Positions 29,401-39,409 of a stretch of DNA of 64,000 bases are shown here, piece by piece. Under the pieces are notes generated by a model. It was given only the letters and a program-made list of their open reading frames with translations, had not been told where the DNA came from and made no database searches. The DNA comes from Ramlibacter sp. (lineage in GTDB: Bacteria; Pseudomonadota; Gammaproteobacteria; Burkholderiales; Burkholderiaceae_C): contig JAJTCN010000004.1 in assembly GCA_021323335.1 (NCBI GenBank), forward strand, positions 1-64,000, read 5' to 3'. Numbering within the stretch: position 1 is the first letter of the stretch; the number at the start of each line of letters is the position of its first letter. Position numbers and translations under genes: made by a program.

Positions 29401-30309
29401 CTAGCGGCGGGCGCCGCGGGCGAGCCGCATCTCGTTGTCTCCCTGCCCGGCGCCGCTGCCGGGGACCGTCTCGCCGGAGCGGTCCCGCACGGCGTCCATG
29501 TGTGCCTGCAGGGCCTCGGGCACCTGCGGCCCGCTGCCCAGGTGCACCCCTTGGGTCAGGGTGACGTGGGCGGCTTCGAAGCTGCCCGCGCCCGCGCACA
29601 ACGTCGTGCGCGTCGGCGCATCCTCGCCGGCCAGCACCAGCATCGCGGGCACCACGGCCTCGGGGCCGAAGGCCTCCAGCATGTCGGGCGGGAACAGCGC
29701 CTCGGTCATGCGCGTCGCGGCCGTGGGCGCCAGGCAGTTGACGCGGATGTCGTGCTTCATGCCCTCGATCGCCAGCGTCTGCATCAGCCCCACCAGCGCC
29801 ATCTTGGCCGCCCCGTAGTTCGCCTGCCCGAAGTTGCCGTACAGGCCGGAGGAGGAGGTCGTCAGCACCACCCGCCCGTACTTCTGCTGCGTCATCACCG
29901 GCCACAACGCCTTGCAGCAATGCACGGCGCCCATGAGGTGAACCTCCAGCACCAGCCGGAAGTCGGCCAGGTCCATCTTGGCGAAGCTCTTGTCGCGCAG
30001 GATGCCGGCGTTGCTCACCAGCACGTCGACGCGGCCCCACGTGTCCATCGCCTGCTGCACCATCGCCTGCACCGCGGCGAAGTCCGTGACGGACGCGCCG
30101 TTGGCGGCGGCCTCGCCGCCGGCCGCGCGGATCTCGTCCACCACGCGCTGCGCCGCCGTCGCCGAGCCGCCCGAGCCGTCGACCCCGGCACCGAGGTCGT
30201 TCACCAGCACCTTGGCGCCACGCGCCGCCAGCGCCAGCGCGTGCTGGCGGCCCAATCCACCGCCCGCGCCCGTGACGATGGCCACGCGGCCGCTGAAATC
30301 CAGGGACAT
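29401..30309 (-). CDS. SDR family oxidoreductase
   Basis: VAIVTGAGGGLGRQHALALAARGAKVLVNDLG, SNAGI, SSSGLYGNFGQANYGAAKMALVG. Confidence 0.95.
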   Translation of the reverse strand: MSLDFSGRVAIVTGAGGGLGRQHALALAARGAKVLVNDLGAGVDGSGGSATAAQRVVDEIRAAGGEAAANGASVTDFAAVQAMVQQAMDTWGRVDVLVSNAGILRDKSFAKMDLADFRLVLEVHLMGAVHCCKALWPVMTQQKYGRVVLTTSSSGLYGNFGQANYGAAKMALVGLMQTLAIEGMKHDIRVNCLAPTAATRMTEALFPPDMLEAFGPEAVVPAMLVLAGEDAPTRTTLCAGAGSFEAAHVTLTQGVHLGSGPQVPEALQAHMDAVRDRSGETVPGSGAGQGDNEMRLARGARR

Positions 30310-30462
30310 GCCTGCTCTCCCAAGCTGTTTTCGAAGGAGCGGCGACTGTAGCGCAACACTTTCCTACCGGCTTTCGGGCTTTTTTCAGGAAATCACACCT
30401 GCCACGGTCGAGCGAGGCAGAATTGATCAGCTGGAAAGGCCGCCGAGGCGGGGAGAACGACC

Positions 30463-31113
30463 ATGGGCATCCTGGATCTGCTGATCGGGAAGAAGGACGC
30501 CGGCGGCGCCAAAGGGCGCCGTCCGGTCGCTGCCGCCAGCACCCAGTTCGCCCCGTCCCAGTCGACGCAGGCCGCGAACTCGCCGCACCAGGTGCGCAAG
30601 GACGTGCTCAAGATGGTGATGCGCGAACTCCTCATGCGCAACGGCATCCCGAACGCCTGGCTCAGCGCCGACCTGCTGCGCACCACCAACTCGAAGCGCG
30701 AACAAGGCATCCATGTCCGCTTCCTGATGCGCCATTTCGAGCCGCGGCTGATGCAGTACGGCCCGGCGCTGGAGCAGGAGTTCACCCAGCGGCTGCTGCT
30801 GCTGGATCCGCTCGCAGCCGACTGGCTCATGGGGTTCTCCTGGCAATTCACGCTCGACGACACCAGCAAGTGCCCGCCGCTACCGAACGCCCAGTCCTGG
30901 ACGGCGCCGCAGCCGGAGCCGGCGGCGCAGCCCGCCGCGGCTGCGCCGGAGGACCACTCGGGCGACGTGATCGCCGGCCCCGTCTTCATCCCCCGGCCGG
31001 CGGACGAAGTGCGCTCCGACCTGGAGCGCCTGCTGGCCTTGCGCGACGAGGACATGAAGCGCCACGGCAAGGCCGGTGACCACTTCGCACCCACCCGGCC
31101 TGCCAAGCTCTGA
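30463..31113 (+). CDS. Hypothetical protein
   Basis: MGILDLLIGKKDAGGAKGRR..; overlaps start of the downstream sensor kinase. Confidence 0.75.
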   Translation: MGILDLLIGKKDAGGAKGRRPVAAASTQFAPSQSTQAANSPHQVRKDVLKMVMRELLMRNGIPNAWLSADLLRTTNSKREQGIHVRFLMRHFEPRLMQYGPALEQEFTQRLLLLDPLAADWLMGFSWQFTLDDTSKCPPLPNAQSWTAPQPEPAAQPAAAAPEDHSGDVIAGPVFIPRPADEVRSDLERLLALRDEDMKRHGKAGDHFAPTRPAKL

Positions 31114-34100
31114 GCCTGGGCAGCGCCGCCTGCGGGCGGCCTGGCGTGCCTGCCAAGGCGGGTTCCTCGCCCTGGCCTGCTGCTTTTCCGCAGCCGCGCT
31201 CGCGCAGGCCCCGGTCGCGGTGGACGGCGTGCTCGACCTCTCCCGGCCCGGCGCCACCAGCCGCCTGCACTCCCTGCGCGGGGAGTGGATCTTCGACTGG
31301 CAGGCCTTCACCAACCCCACGTTCGACCAGGTGCCGTCGACGGCGGTGGCTCCCGTGCCCTCCGAGTGGAACGCCATCACGGCCGACGGCAAGGCGCCGG
31401 GCCCCGACGGCCATGCCAGCTACACCCTGCTGGTGAAGTGCCCCGCGGGCGAGCAGCTCGCGTTGTCGGTCCCGGCGCAGCGCACGGCGATGCGCCTGTT
31501 CGTCAACGGCCGGCTGGTCGCCGCGCAGGGCCTTCCGGGCGCCACCCCGGAGACGGCGCGACCGGCGATCGGCCGCCGCGCCGTGCTGACCGAACCCTTC
31601 GCCTGTCCGCTGCGCATCACCGCCCACCTCTCCAACTACTCGCACCGCTCCGGCGGCTTCATCCGCACCCCGGTCGCCGGCCCGATCGACGAGCTCGCGC
31701 CGCGCCACCAGCAGCGGCTGGCGCTCGACACCATCCTGCTGGGCGCGTACCTGGTGCTCAGCATCTCCGGCTTCATCTTCTTCCTGGCGCGCCGCAAGGA
31801 GCGCGTGCCGCTGTACTTCGGCCTGCTGGCCACCGCCCTGACCGTCTACACCGACATGAACGGCGACCGCCTGCTGCTGCAGCTGGGCGGGCCGGACACC
31901 GGCTGGGAAACCTTCCTGCGCATCGAGTACTTCTCGTGGTTCGCCTCGATGGCGCTGTTCGTGATCGTGGTGGAACAGCTCTTCCCCCGCACGTTGCGGC
32001 CGGGGGGCGTGCGCCTGTTCACGGCCGCGTGCGCGCTGGCCATGGTGGTGGTCGCCCTGACGCCGGGCCGCATCTACAGCCACCTGGTCTGGTACGGCCA
32101 GGGCGTGGGCGTGGCCATCGGGGCCTACGTCACCGTGGCGATCGCGCGGGCCGCGCGGCAAGGCCGCAAGGACGCCGGCGTGATCCTGGTGGGCATGGCC
32201 TTCCTGGGGCTGGCGCTGGCCGTCAACGTGCTGCAGTCGTTCGACGCCGACCGCACCCAGAGCAGCATCACCGCCTTCAGCCTGCTGGCGTTCATGCTCT
32301 CGCCCGCCATGGTGCTGCTGCGCCGGCTGGCGCGCGCCCTCAACACCGAGGAGCAGCGCAGCGCCGAACAGCGCGAGAAGGTGGACCTGCTGGTGCGCGC
32401 CACGCAGGCCGGCATCCTGGACTGGGACTACACGCGCAACCTCGCCCGCTACTCCGCCCGGCTGCTCGAGATCATGGGCTACCCGCAGGAGACCGACACG
32501 GCGAACTGGGGACCGATCTTCGAGCGCATCCATCCCGCCGACCGCGACGCGGTGCGCGACGCCTACATGAACCAGCTGCGGGACCGCTCGGTGCGCTCGG
32601 GCGAGATGCGGCACGACCCGATGGAGTACCGCCTGCTGCGGCGCGACGGCGGCGTGGTCTGGGTGCACGCGGAGGCGATCAGCCTGCGCGACCGCGACGG
32701 CCGCGTGCTGCGCTACATCTGCTCCTACCTCGACATCACCGACCACCGGGCGCTGGCGGAGGGGCTGCAGCGCCAGAACGCGGCACTGGCCGAGAACGCG
32801 CGCCTGCGCGAGGACGTGGAGCGCATGTCGCGCCACGACCTGAAGACGCCGCTGAACAGCATCATCGGCGTGGCGCGGCTGCTGCGCGAGGACGCCACGA
32901 TGCAGCCGGAGCACGGCGAGCTGCTGGCCATCGCCGAGCGCGCGGGCTATCGCATGCTGGAGATGGTCAACCTGTCGCTGGACCTCGCGCGCATGGAGAT
33001 GGGCACCTACGCGTTCCGGCCGCAGGCGGTGAACCTGGTGGACGTGCTCCGGCGCGTGCTGCTGGACCTGAAGGGCCAGGCCGAAGCCGGCCGGGTGCAG
33101 TTGCGCATGGAGCCGGAGTTCACGCAGCCGGTGTACGCGCGGGCGGAAGAGCTGCTCTGCTATTCGCTGCTCGCCAACGTGGTGAAGAATGCCATCGAGG
33201 CCACGCCCGCCGGCGGCGTGGTGCGCGTCACGCTGGAGCCGGGCGAGCGCATGCGCGTGCGCGTGCGCAACCCCGGCGCCGTGGACCCCGAGGTGGCGCC
33301 GCGCTTTTTCGACAAGTACGCCACCGCGGGCAAGAGCGGCGGCATCGGCCTGGGCACCTACTCGGCGCGGCTGATGGCGCGCGTGCAGGACGGCGACCTG
33401 GAAATGACGACCGGCGAGGCGACGACGGTGCTCACGCTCACCCTGCGCGCGCTCGGCAGCGAGCAGCTGCCGCCGCCCGCGGCCGCCCATGCGCCGGCCT
33501 CGGCGGCGGGTGCGGCGCCGCAGGTGGCCGCGCTGGCGCCGCGCCGGGTGCTGGTGGTGGACGACGACGAATACAACATCGTGCTGCTCCTGCGCTACCT
33601 GCCGTCCCCGCCGTTCACCGTCGAGACGGCCGCGCACGGGCAGGCCGCCGTGGAGGCCGTGGCCCGCCAGTGGCCCGACATTGTCGTCATGGACATGGAG
33701 ATGCCCGGCATGAACGGGCTGGAGGCGGTGGCGCGGATCCGCCAGCGCGAGCAGGCGGAAGGCCGGCAGCCCTGCGTGATCGTGATGATGTCGTCCAACG
33801 ACGACGCCTTCTCCATCCGGCGCGGGCTCGCCGCCGGCAGCAACCGCTTCCTGACCAAGCCGTTCACGCGCGAGACCTTGCTGGCCACCTTCCAGGAGCT
33901 GGACGCGGGCGGCGGCCTGGTGCCGACGCAGGTGCCGCTGGACCTGCAGGCGCCGCCGAGTGCCCCGCCGGCCGAACCCGCGGCCGCGGCGAAGGTGCGG
34001 GTGGACGCGCAGCTCCTGCGCGAGATCCCGGCTTTCCTGGAGTCGCGCCGGCGGATGGTGGAGGTGATGGCGGATGCGCTGGCCGAAGGCGACCGCAAGC

Positions 34101-34273
34101 AGCTGCATGCGGTGGCGCATCGCGCCGCGGGCGGGCTGGCCTTGTTCGGGTTCCACTGGGCGGCCTGGCAAAGCCGCCGGATCTCGGCGCGGGCCGCGGA
34201 GGGCGACGCGCCCTCGCTGTGGGAGGAGATCGAGCGCCTGCGGCAGCACCTCCATTCCGTGGAGGTGACATGA
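31076..34273 (+). CDS. 7TM-type hybrid sensor histidine kinase with PAS, receiver and Hpt-like domains
   Basis: Extracytoplasmic beta domain, 7 TM, PAS, MSRHDLKTPLNSIIGVARLL, NVVKNAIEATPAGG, REC VLVVDDDEYNIVLLLRY..VVMDMEMPGMNGLEA, Hpt-like AVAHRAAGGLALFG. Confidence 0.92.
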   Translation: MTTSHPPGLPSSEPGQRRLRAAWRACQGGFLALACCFSAAALAQAPVAVDGVLDLSRPGATSRLHSLRGEWIFDWQAFTNPTFDQVPSTAVAPVPSEWNAITADGKAPGPDGHASYTLLVKCPAGEQLALSVPAQRTAMRLFVNGRLVAAQGLPGATPETARPAIGRRAVLTEPFACPLRITAHLSNYSHRSGGFIRTPVAGPIDELAPRHQQRLALDTILLGAYLVLSISGFIFFLARRKERVPLYFGLLATALTVYTDMNGDRLLLQLGGPDTGWETFLRIEYFSWFASMALFVIVVEQLFPRTLRPGGVRLFTAACALAMVVVALTPGRIYSHLVWYGQGVGVAIGAYVTVAIARAARQGRKDAGVILVGMAFLGLALAVNVLQSFDADRTQSSITAFSLLAFMLSPAMVLLRRLARALNTEEQRSAEQREKVDLLVRATQAGILDWDYTRNLARYSARLLEIMGYPQETDTANWGPIFERIHPADRDAVRDAYMNQLRDRSVRSGEMRHDPMEYRLLRRDGGVVWVHAEAISLRDRDGRVLRYICSYLDITDHRALAEGLQRQNAALAENARLREDVERMSRHDLKTPLNSIIGVARLLREDATMQPEHGELLAIAERAGYRMLEMVNLSLDLARMEMGTYAFRPQAVNLVDVLRRVLLDLKGQAEAGRVQLRMEPEFTQPVYARAEELLCYSLLANVVKNAIEATPAGGVVRVTLEPGERMRVRVRNPGAVDPEVAPRFFDKYATAGKSGGIGLGTYSARLMARVQDGDLEMTTGEATTVLTLTLRALGSEQLPPPAAAHAPASAAGAAPQVAALAPRRVLVVDDDEYNIVLLLRYLPSPPFTVETAAHGQAAVEAVARQWPDIVVMDMEMPGMNGLEAVARIRQREQAEGRQPCVIVMMSSNDDAFSIRRGLAAGSNRFLTKPFTRETLLATFQELDAGGGLVPTQVPLDLQAPPSAPPAEPAAAAKVRVDAQLLREIPAFLESRRRMVEVMADALAEGDRKQLHAVAHRAAGGLALFGFHWAAWQSRRISARAAEGDAPSLWEEIERLRQHLHSVEVT

Positions 34274-34285
34274 GCCGAATGGCCG

Positions 34286-34558
34286 TCAGCGGCGGCGGTG
34301 TTGCGGGGGCGGCATCCCCGAGGCGTTGCGATTGGGCAGGTGGCGGAACATGATGCGGCCCTTGGTCAGGTCGTAGGGCGACAGCTCCAGGCTCACCAGG
34401 TCGCCGGCGATGATGCGGATGTGGTTCTTGCGCATCTTGCCGCCGGTGTACGCGACCAGTTCATGGCCGTTGTCCAGGATCACGCGGTAGCGCGAGTCCG
34501 GCAGGATTTCGGCCACGCGGCCGTTCATTTCGATCAGTTCTTCCTTGGCCAAAGGCAC
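34286..34558 (-). CDS. infA: Translation initiation factor IF-1
   Basis: [69 protein letters not shown]. Confidence 0.97.
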   Translation of the reverse strand: MPLAKEELIEMNGRVAEILPDSRYRVILDNGHELVAYTGGKMRKNHIRIIAGDLVSLELSPYDLTKGRIMFRHLPNRNASGMPPPQHRRR

Positions 34559-34642
34559 TCCTTGCTGGGGACAGTTGCCGGTGGCAGGGGCGACTGTCAG
34601 GTCACCCGAATTGTAAGCTTTTGGCGGCGCCGGCGCTCATCC

Positions 34643-36196
34643 TTAGACGGTGGCCAGCGCGGGCGCGATCGCCGCCTTGCCCCGGCCCAGCCGCTCCGGC
34701 GAGATGTACTGCTGCCGGTATTGCTCGAAGGGCATGGTGTCGGCCGCCTCGACGGCGGCCTGGTCGGCGAGCGACTGGCGGGCGATCCCTTCCAGGCGGG
34801 CGTGGAGGCCGCCGGCATACGGCAGCTTGAGCAGCTTGGACTTGGCCTGCTCCGACTGCGACAAGGTGAATGCCGCGAAGCTGTTGCGGTGGTCCCGCGC
34901 CATGGCCGCCAGCACGCGCGCCGACGGCAGCATGTCCGGGTTCTGCAGCAGGGCCTCGGCCGAGCGCAGCGCGTCCCCGTAGTCGGAGGTGTCGTGCACC
35001 GAATCGAGCATCGCGGCGATGGGGGCGCACTGCGCGACGATCTCGGCGCCCCAGTCGGCCAGCCTCGCTTCGCCGCCGTCGCGCTCGAGCACCAGGCCCG
35101 GCTCGCGGCCGAAGGCGGCCGTGCGGTGCTGGTTGCGACCGAGCGCAGCGATCTCCTGCGGCGTGTCCTCCGGGCTGCCGGACAGGAGGCAGTGCAGCAG
35201 GAACACGTCGAGGAAGCGGATGGTCTGGGCCTTGATGCCGATCGGCACGAACGGGTCCAGGTCCAGCAGGCGCACCTCGACGTACTCGACGCCGCGCTCG
35301 CGCAGCGCGTGCAGCGGCCGCTCGCCGGGGCGGATCACGCGCTTGGGCCGGATGGTGCCGTAGAACTCGTTCTCGATCTGCAGCAGGCTGGTGGCGAGCT
35401 GGTTGTATTCGCCGCCCGGGTTGACGATGCCGATGGCCTCGTAGGCCGGGTACGGTTTCGTCAAGGCTTCGTGCAGCGACGCGGCATAGCCTTCGAGGCC
35501 GTTGTAGCTGACGGCCAGGCTGGACTGCGCGGCGCTCTGGTAGCCCAGCCGGCCCATGCGCAGGGAGGTGCCGTGCGGCATGTAGACCGTGCCCTGCGTC
35601 AGCGTCTGCAGCTCGTGCTGGCGCGCGCTGACGAAGCTCGAAGTTGCCGCCGGCGACGCGCCGAACAGGTACAGCAGCAGGAAGGCATGGCGGCGGAAGT
35701 TGCGGATCAGCGCGAAGTACTCGGCGTCGCTCACGCCCGGCAGCGACCAGTTGTAGTGGATGCCGGAGATGGTCTGCATGCGCCGGCCGTAGCGGTGCGC
35801 CAGTCCCATGCGGTACACGCTCTTGGCGCGGCTGACGTTCGAGCTGCCGTAGCGGCCGATGGGGATGGTTTCGTCCGTCGGCAGCACGCAGGGCATGCTG
35901 CTCACCCACATCAGCTCGTCGCCGAGCGCGCGGTACGTGAACTGGTGGACCTGGGTCAGCTCCTCCAGGCACTGCTCCACGCTGCCGTGCACGCCGGTGA
36001 TCAGCTCGAGCTGCGACTCGCTGTAGTCGGTGGTGATGTTCGGGTGCGTCAGCGCCGAGCCGAGGGCGGCCGGGTGCGGCGTGAGGGCCAGGGCGCCGGC
36101 CGGAGTGGCCCGCAGGCTCTCCTTTTCGATGCCGCGCCGGATGCCCTGCAGGCGCGCGGGCGCCAGCGTCTTCAAGGCCTGTTGCAGGATGCTCAT
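34643..36196 (-). CDS. gshA: Glutamate--cysteine ligase
   Basis: GIEKESLRATPAGALALTPHPAALGSALTHPNITTDYSESQLELITG; SSMPCVLPTDETIPIGRYGSSNVSRAKSVYRMGLAHRYG. Confidence 0.97.
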   Translation of the reverse strand: MSILQQALKTLAPARLQGIRRGIEKESLRATPAGALALTPHPAALGSALTHPNITTDYSESQLELITGVHGSVEQCLEELTQVHQFTYRALGDELMWVSSMPCVLPTDETIPIGRYGSSNVSRAKSVYRMGLAHRYGRRMQTISGIHYNWSLPGVSDAEYFALIRNFRRHAFLLLYLFGASPAATSSFVSARQHELQTLTQGTVYMPHGTSLRMGRLGYQSAAQSSLAVSYNGLEGYAASLHEALTKPYPAYEAIGIVNPGGEYNQLATSLLQIENEFYGTIRPKRVIRPGERPLHALRERGVEYVEVRLLDLDPFVPIGIKAQTIRFLDVFLLHCLLSGSPEDTPQEIAALGRNQHRTAAFGREPGLVLERDGGEARLADWGAEIVAQCAPIAAMLDSVHDTSDYGDALRSAEALLQNPDMLPSARVLAAMARDHRNSFAAFTLSQSEQAKSKLLKLPYAGGLHARLEGIARQSLADQAAVEAADTMPFEQYRQQYISPERLGRGKAAIAPALATV

Positions 36197-36291
36197 GGAT
36201 CTGTTTGTCTCGGCCGTTCGTCGCGTGCGAAGTTAACACCTTTGCGCAAAACCTGCTCGCCCCAGGGGCTGCAGACCGCATGCGCTTGTGT

Positions 36292-36342
36292 TAGGGGCAC
36301 GCCCCTAGCCGCGCGGCCGACTTTAGGTCGCGCGGCCTAGGC
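36292..36342. repeat. Two adjacent palindromes upstream of the CDS at 36380
   Basis: TAGGGGC-AC-GCCCCTA then CCTAGCCGCGCGGCC..GGTCGCGCGGCCTAGG. Confidence 0.6.
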
Positions 36343-36379
36343 CCCGTGGGGAGAATGGACCCAACTTCTGGAGAACCGC

Positions 36380-36712
36380 ATGGACAAGCAAGCCCTGAGC
36401 AGCACCGCCCGGCAATGGATCGCCGGCTTCGACAGCAACGCGCACCGCGCCATCGACGCCTGGCGCGACGGCGGCGAGCGCCTGGGTGGCCTGGCGCGCG
36501 AGCGCTGGGACAGCGCCTTCGCGCAGGCCCGCCCCAAGCTGTCCGCGGAAACGCGCCGCAATGCGAGCCATGCGCGCGACGTGTTCGCGGGCCTGTATGC
36601 CAAGGGCGTCGTGCTGTCGGCCAGCGGCGCGCAAGCGGCCGTCGAAACGCTGGTGGAGGCCGCGCGCGCGGCGGTGGACCGCGCCGGCGCCAGCCCGCGC
36701 CCCGGCCACTGA
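36380..36712 (+). CDS. Phasin-like hypothetical protein
   Basis: Amphipathic helical Ala/Arg-rich protein without signal peptide. Confidence 0.55.
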   Translation: MDKQALSSTARQWIAGFDSNAHRAIDAWRDGGERLGGLARERWDSAFAQARPKLSAETRRNASHARDVFAGLYAKGVVLSASGAQAAVETLVEAARAAVDRAGASPRPGH

Positions 36713-36766
36713 GGCGCACCGGCGCGGGTGGCAGAATGGCCGCCCGACGACGACGAGGAGAGCCGC

Positions 36767-37240
36767 ATGACGGTCAGCGTGCATATCGACCTGGGCTACG
36801 AGTTCGAGGTCAAGGCGAAGTTCGACGAGGTCTTCGCGGTTCTCTCGGACGTCCCGCGCTCGGTTTCGCATTTCCCCAAGGTGGACAAGCTGACCGACCT
36901 GGGCGGCGGGGTCTACCAGTGGGAGATGCAGAAGGTGGGCACCGCGCAGGTGAACATCCAGACCGTCTACGCCAGCAAGTATGCCGTCGACAAGGCGAAG
37001 GGCAGCATCAAGTGGACGCCGGTCAAGGGCGTCGGCAACGCGCTGGTCGGCGGCAGCTGGAAGGTCACCGACCACAAGGGCAAGTCGACGCTGCTGGTGC
37101 TGAAGATCGACGGCACCGTCGACGTGCCGATGCCCGGCCTGATGAAGATGGTCGTCGAGCCGATCGTCGCCTCGGAGTTCGAGAAGCTGGTCGAGAAGTA
37201 CATCGCCAACCTGATCAAGACCTTCGGCGGCGAAGTCTGA
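36767..37240 (+). CDS. SRPBCC family protein
   Basis: FEVKAKFDEVFAVLSDVPRSVSHFPKVDKLTDLGGGVYQWEMQKVG. Confidence 0.85.
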   Translation: MTVSVHIDLGYEFEVKAKFDEVFAVLSDVPRSVSHFPKVDKLTDLGGGVYQWEMQKVGTAQVNIQTVYASKYAVDKAKGSIKWTPVKGVGNALVGGSWKVTDHKGKSTLLVLKIDGTVDVPMPGLMKMVVEPIVASEFEKLVEKYIANLIKTFGGEV

Positions 37241-37255
37241 ATACCGGGAGCGGAC

Positions 37256-37362
37256 AACCGGACGCAGAAGGCGCGGAAGTTACGCAGAAGACGCAGAAGA
37301 ATCCTTCAAGGTTTTTTCTGCGTCTTCTGCGTGCGCAGCTTCTGCGACTTCTGCGTCCGGTT
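37256..37362. repeat. Long inverted repeat of GCAGAAG heptad-like units between convergent genes
   Basis: AACCGGACGCAGAAG..ACGCAGAAGACGCAGAA / TTCTGCGTCTTCTGCGT..CTTCTGCGTCCGGTT; inner 17-bp arms perfect (37282-37298 / 37316-37332). Confidence 0.9.
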
Positions 37363-37369
37363 ATTGGGT

Positions 37370-37972
37370 TTAGCCCTTGCTGGACGAAACCTCGCGGAAC
37401 TGCACGTCCTCGATCTCCTTTTCCAGCGTGCGGGCGCCTTCGTCCAGCACTTCGTCGGCTTCGCCCGGCAGCTGTCCTTCGGGCGACAGCTTGTCGACCA
37501 TCTCCGGCATGATCTCGGCGAAGGCCTGCGCCACCTGCTCCTCCGGCACGCCCAGGCGCTGGGCCATCGCGCTCAGTTCCTCGTGGCCGACCACCTGCTC
37601 CACCGCCTTCTCGTCGACTTCGTCGTTGGCGCCGGTGGCGACCCAGGACTTCGCCTGGCGGTCGAATCCCTTCTGCCTGAACTTCTCCAGCACCGCGCCC
37701 ATGCCGCCGTTGCGCTGCACCCAGCGCATTGCCAGCGGCAGCAGCATCATCAACAGCGCGGTCTGGTTGCCGCCTACGCCCCGCCGTGCCGGCAGCCCCA
37801 TCGGCCCGCGGCCGCCGCGCATCATGCCGCCCAGCACGCTGCCCAGCGCGATGCCGCCGAGGCCGCCGCCCAGGCCGCCCATGCCTCCGCCGAGTGCGCC
37901 GCCGCGCCGCCGCATCATCGCCTGGCCGAAGAGACCGCCGAGCACCTGCCCCAGCAATGGATTCCTGTTCAT
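37370..37972 (-). CDS. YidB/DUF937-like protein
   Basis: Gly/Met-rich N-terminus; KSWVATGANDEVDEKAVEQVVGHEELSAMAQRLGVPEEQVAQAFAEIMPEMVDKLSPEG. Confidence 0.8.
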   Translation of the reverse strand: MNRNPLLGQVLGGLFGQAMMRRRGGALGGGMGGLGGGLGGIALGSVLGGMMRGGRGPMGLPARRGVGGNQTALLMMLLPLAMRWVQRNGGMGAVLEKFRQKGFDRQAKSWVATGANDEVDEKAVEQVVGHEELSAMAQRLGVPEEQVAQAFAEIMPEMVDKLSPEGQLPGEADEVLDEGARTLEKEIEDVQFREVSSSKG

Positions 37973-38052
37973 CGAAAGCTCCCTTTTTCGGATGCTTTCA
38001 GCCTAGCGGATGCACGCGCCTCGTGTGTAGGCGCGGAGGCTGTGCAATGCCC

Positions 38053-38718
38053 TCAGGAGGCGGACAGCACGCGCACCAGCCAGTCGTTCAGCTCGGCGAT
38101 TTCGAGCGGCGACACCGAATGACCCATCAGGTACTCGTGCCATTCCACCGCGTAGCCCAGCGCCAGCAGCGCATCGCGCGACGCCTCGCCGCGCTCCAGC
38201 GCGACGACCTCGTCGTGGGTGCCATGCGCCAGGAAGATCGGCGTGGACTGGTTGGCGGCGCTGCGTTCGGCCGCCGTCCGCTCCGCCAGCGGCAGGTAGC
38301 CGGAGAGCCCGGCGATGCCGGCCAGGCGCTCGCCATGCCGCACCCCGGTGAGCAGCGACATGGCGCAGCCTTGCGAAAAGCCGGCCAGCACGATCCGTCC
38401 GGAAGGCATGCCGCGATCGCGCTCGCGCTGCAGCAGCGCCTGCACCATCGCCATCGAACGGCGCAGGCCCGGCTCGTCCTGCGGCGCGTCGGCCTCGAAG
38501 CCGACGATGTCGTACCAGGCCCGCATGCGCATGCCGGCATTGATGGTCACCGGCAGCACCGGCGCGTGCGGGAAGATGAACCGCACCGGCCCGACCGCGT
38601 CGAGGTCGAGTTCCTGCGCCACCGGGACGAAATCGTTCCCGTCGGCCCCCAGCCCATGGAGGATGATGATGGTGGCGACGGGGTCGTCGCCGGATTCCGC
38701 TTCGATGATTTCCAGCAT
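38053..38718 (-). CDS. Carboxylesterase / phospholipase family hydrolase
   Basis: IILHGLGADGNDFVPVAQEL, VLAGFSQGCAMSLLTG, AHGTHDEVV. Confidence 0.95.
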   Translation of the reverse strand: MLEIIEAESGDDPVATIIILHGLGADGNDFVPVAQELDLDAVGPVRFIFPHAPVLPVTINAGMRMRAWYDIVGFEADAPQDEPGLRRSMAMVQALLQRERDRGMPSGRIVLAGFSQGCAMSLLTGVRHGERLAGIAGLSGYLPLAERTAAERSAANQSTPIFLAHGTHDEVVALERGEASRDALLALGYAVEWHEYLMGHSVSPLEIAELNDWLVRVLSAS

Positions 38719-38845
38719 GCTTGCTCCTTGACCGAAGCATAAACGCGCGGCGCAAGCGGTGTCCGACAAGGCAATGCACCGCGTCCCACTTGCCACCCAG
38801 CACGGCCGTGCGCAGCATGGAGGCTGACCCGAAAGGAAACCGAAG

Positions 38846-39235
38846 ATGATGAAAGTGCAAGTCAACACCAGCAATGACATCGAGAACAAGGATGCGCTGG
38901 AACGCTGGGCCACCGAGTACGTCAACGACCACCTCGGCCGCTTTGAGCAGGACATCACCAGCGTCGAAGTGCAGATGAGCGACGAGAACCATTCCGGCAA
39001 GGGCGGCGCCGGCGACAAGCGCTGCATGATGGAAGCGCGGGTGGCCGGCCGGGCGCCGATCGCCGTGACCAACTTCGCGGCGGACCAGAACGTGGCCTTC
39101 CGCGGCGCCGCGGACAAGCTGACCCACGCTCTGGAGCACGCCTTCGGCAAGAAGGACCGCCGCGAGCATCGCGAACGCGACACCATCCGCCGCGACCCCG
39201 AGGTGCTGGACGAGGTGGTGCCGCCGCAGTCCTGA
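38846..39235 (+). CDS. HPF/RaiA-type ribosome-associated domain protein
   Basis: MKVQVNTSNDIENKDALERWATEYVNDHLGRFEQDITSVEVQMSDENH..FRGAADKLTHALEHAFGKK. Confidence 0.8.
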   Translation: MMKVQVNTSNDIENKDALERWATEYVNDHLGRFEQDITSVEVQMSDENHSGKGGAGDKRCMMEARVAGRAPIAVTNFAADQNVAFRGAADKLTHALEHAFGKKDRREHRERDTIRRDPEVLDEVVPPQS

Positions 39236-39409
39236 CGACACGGCGGGATTTGCTCCGCGTTTGCCGTGTGCGACACCTGCTGAAACACTTGTACCAACGT
39301 GTTTCTCCTTGGTGAAGCGCCACACCGCAGCCTCTGCGCGCGTGCGTAAATGGCGCTCCGCGTCGAGGCGTTCCGTCCGACACGGCAAACGAAACAAGGA
39401 GCGAATTCC

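Noticed and set aside
34286-34558. infA beside gshA considered anomalous
   Set aside because: A second, dispersed IF-1 gene outside the ribosomal operon is common in Burkholderiales.
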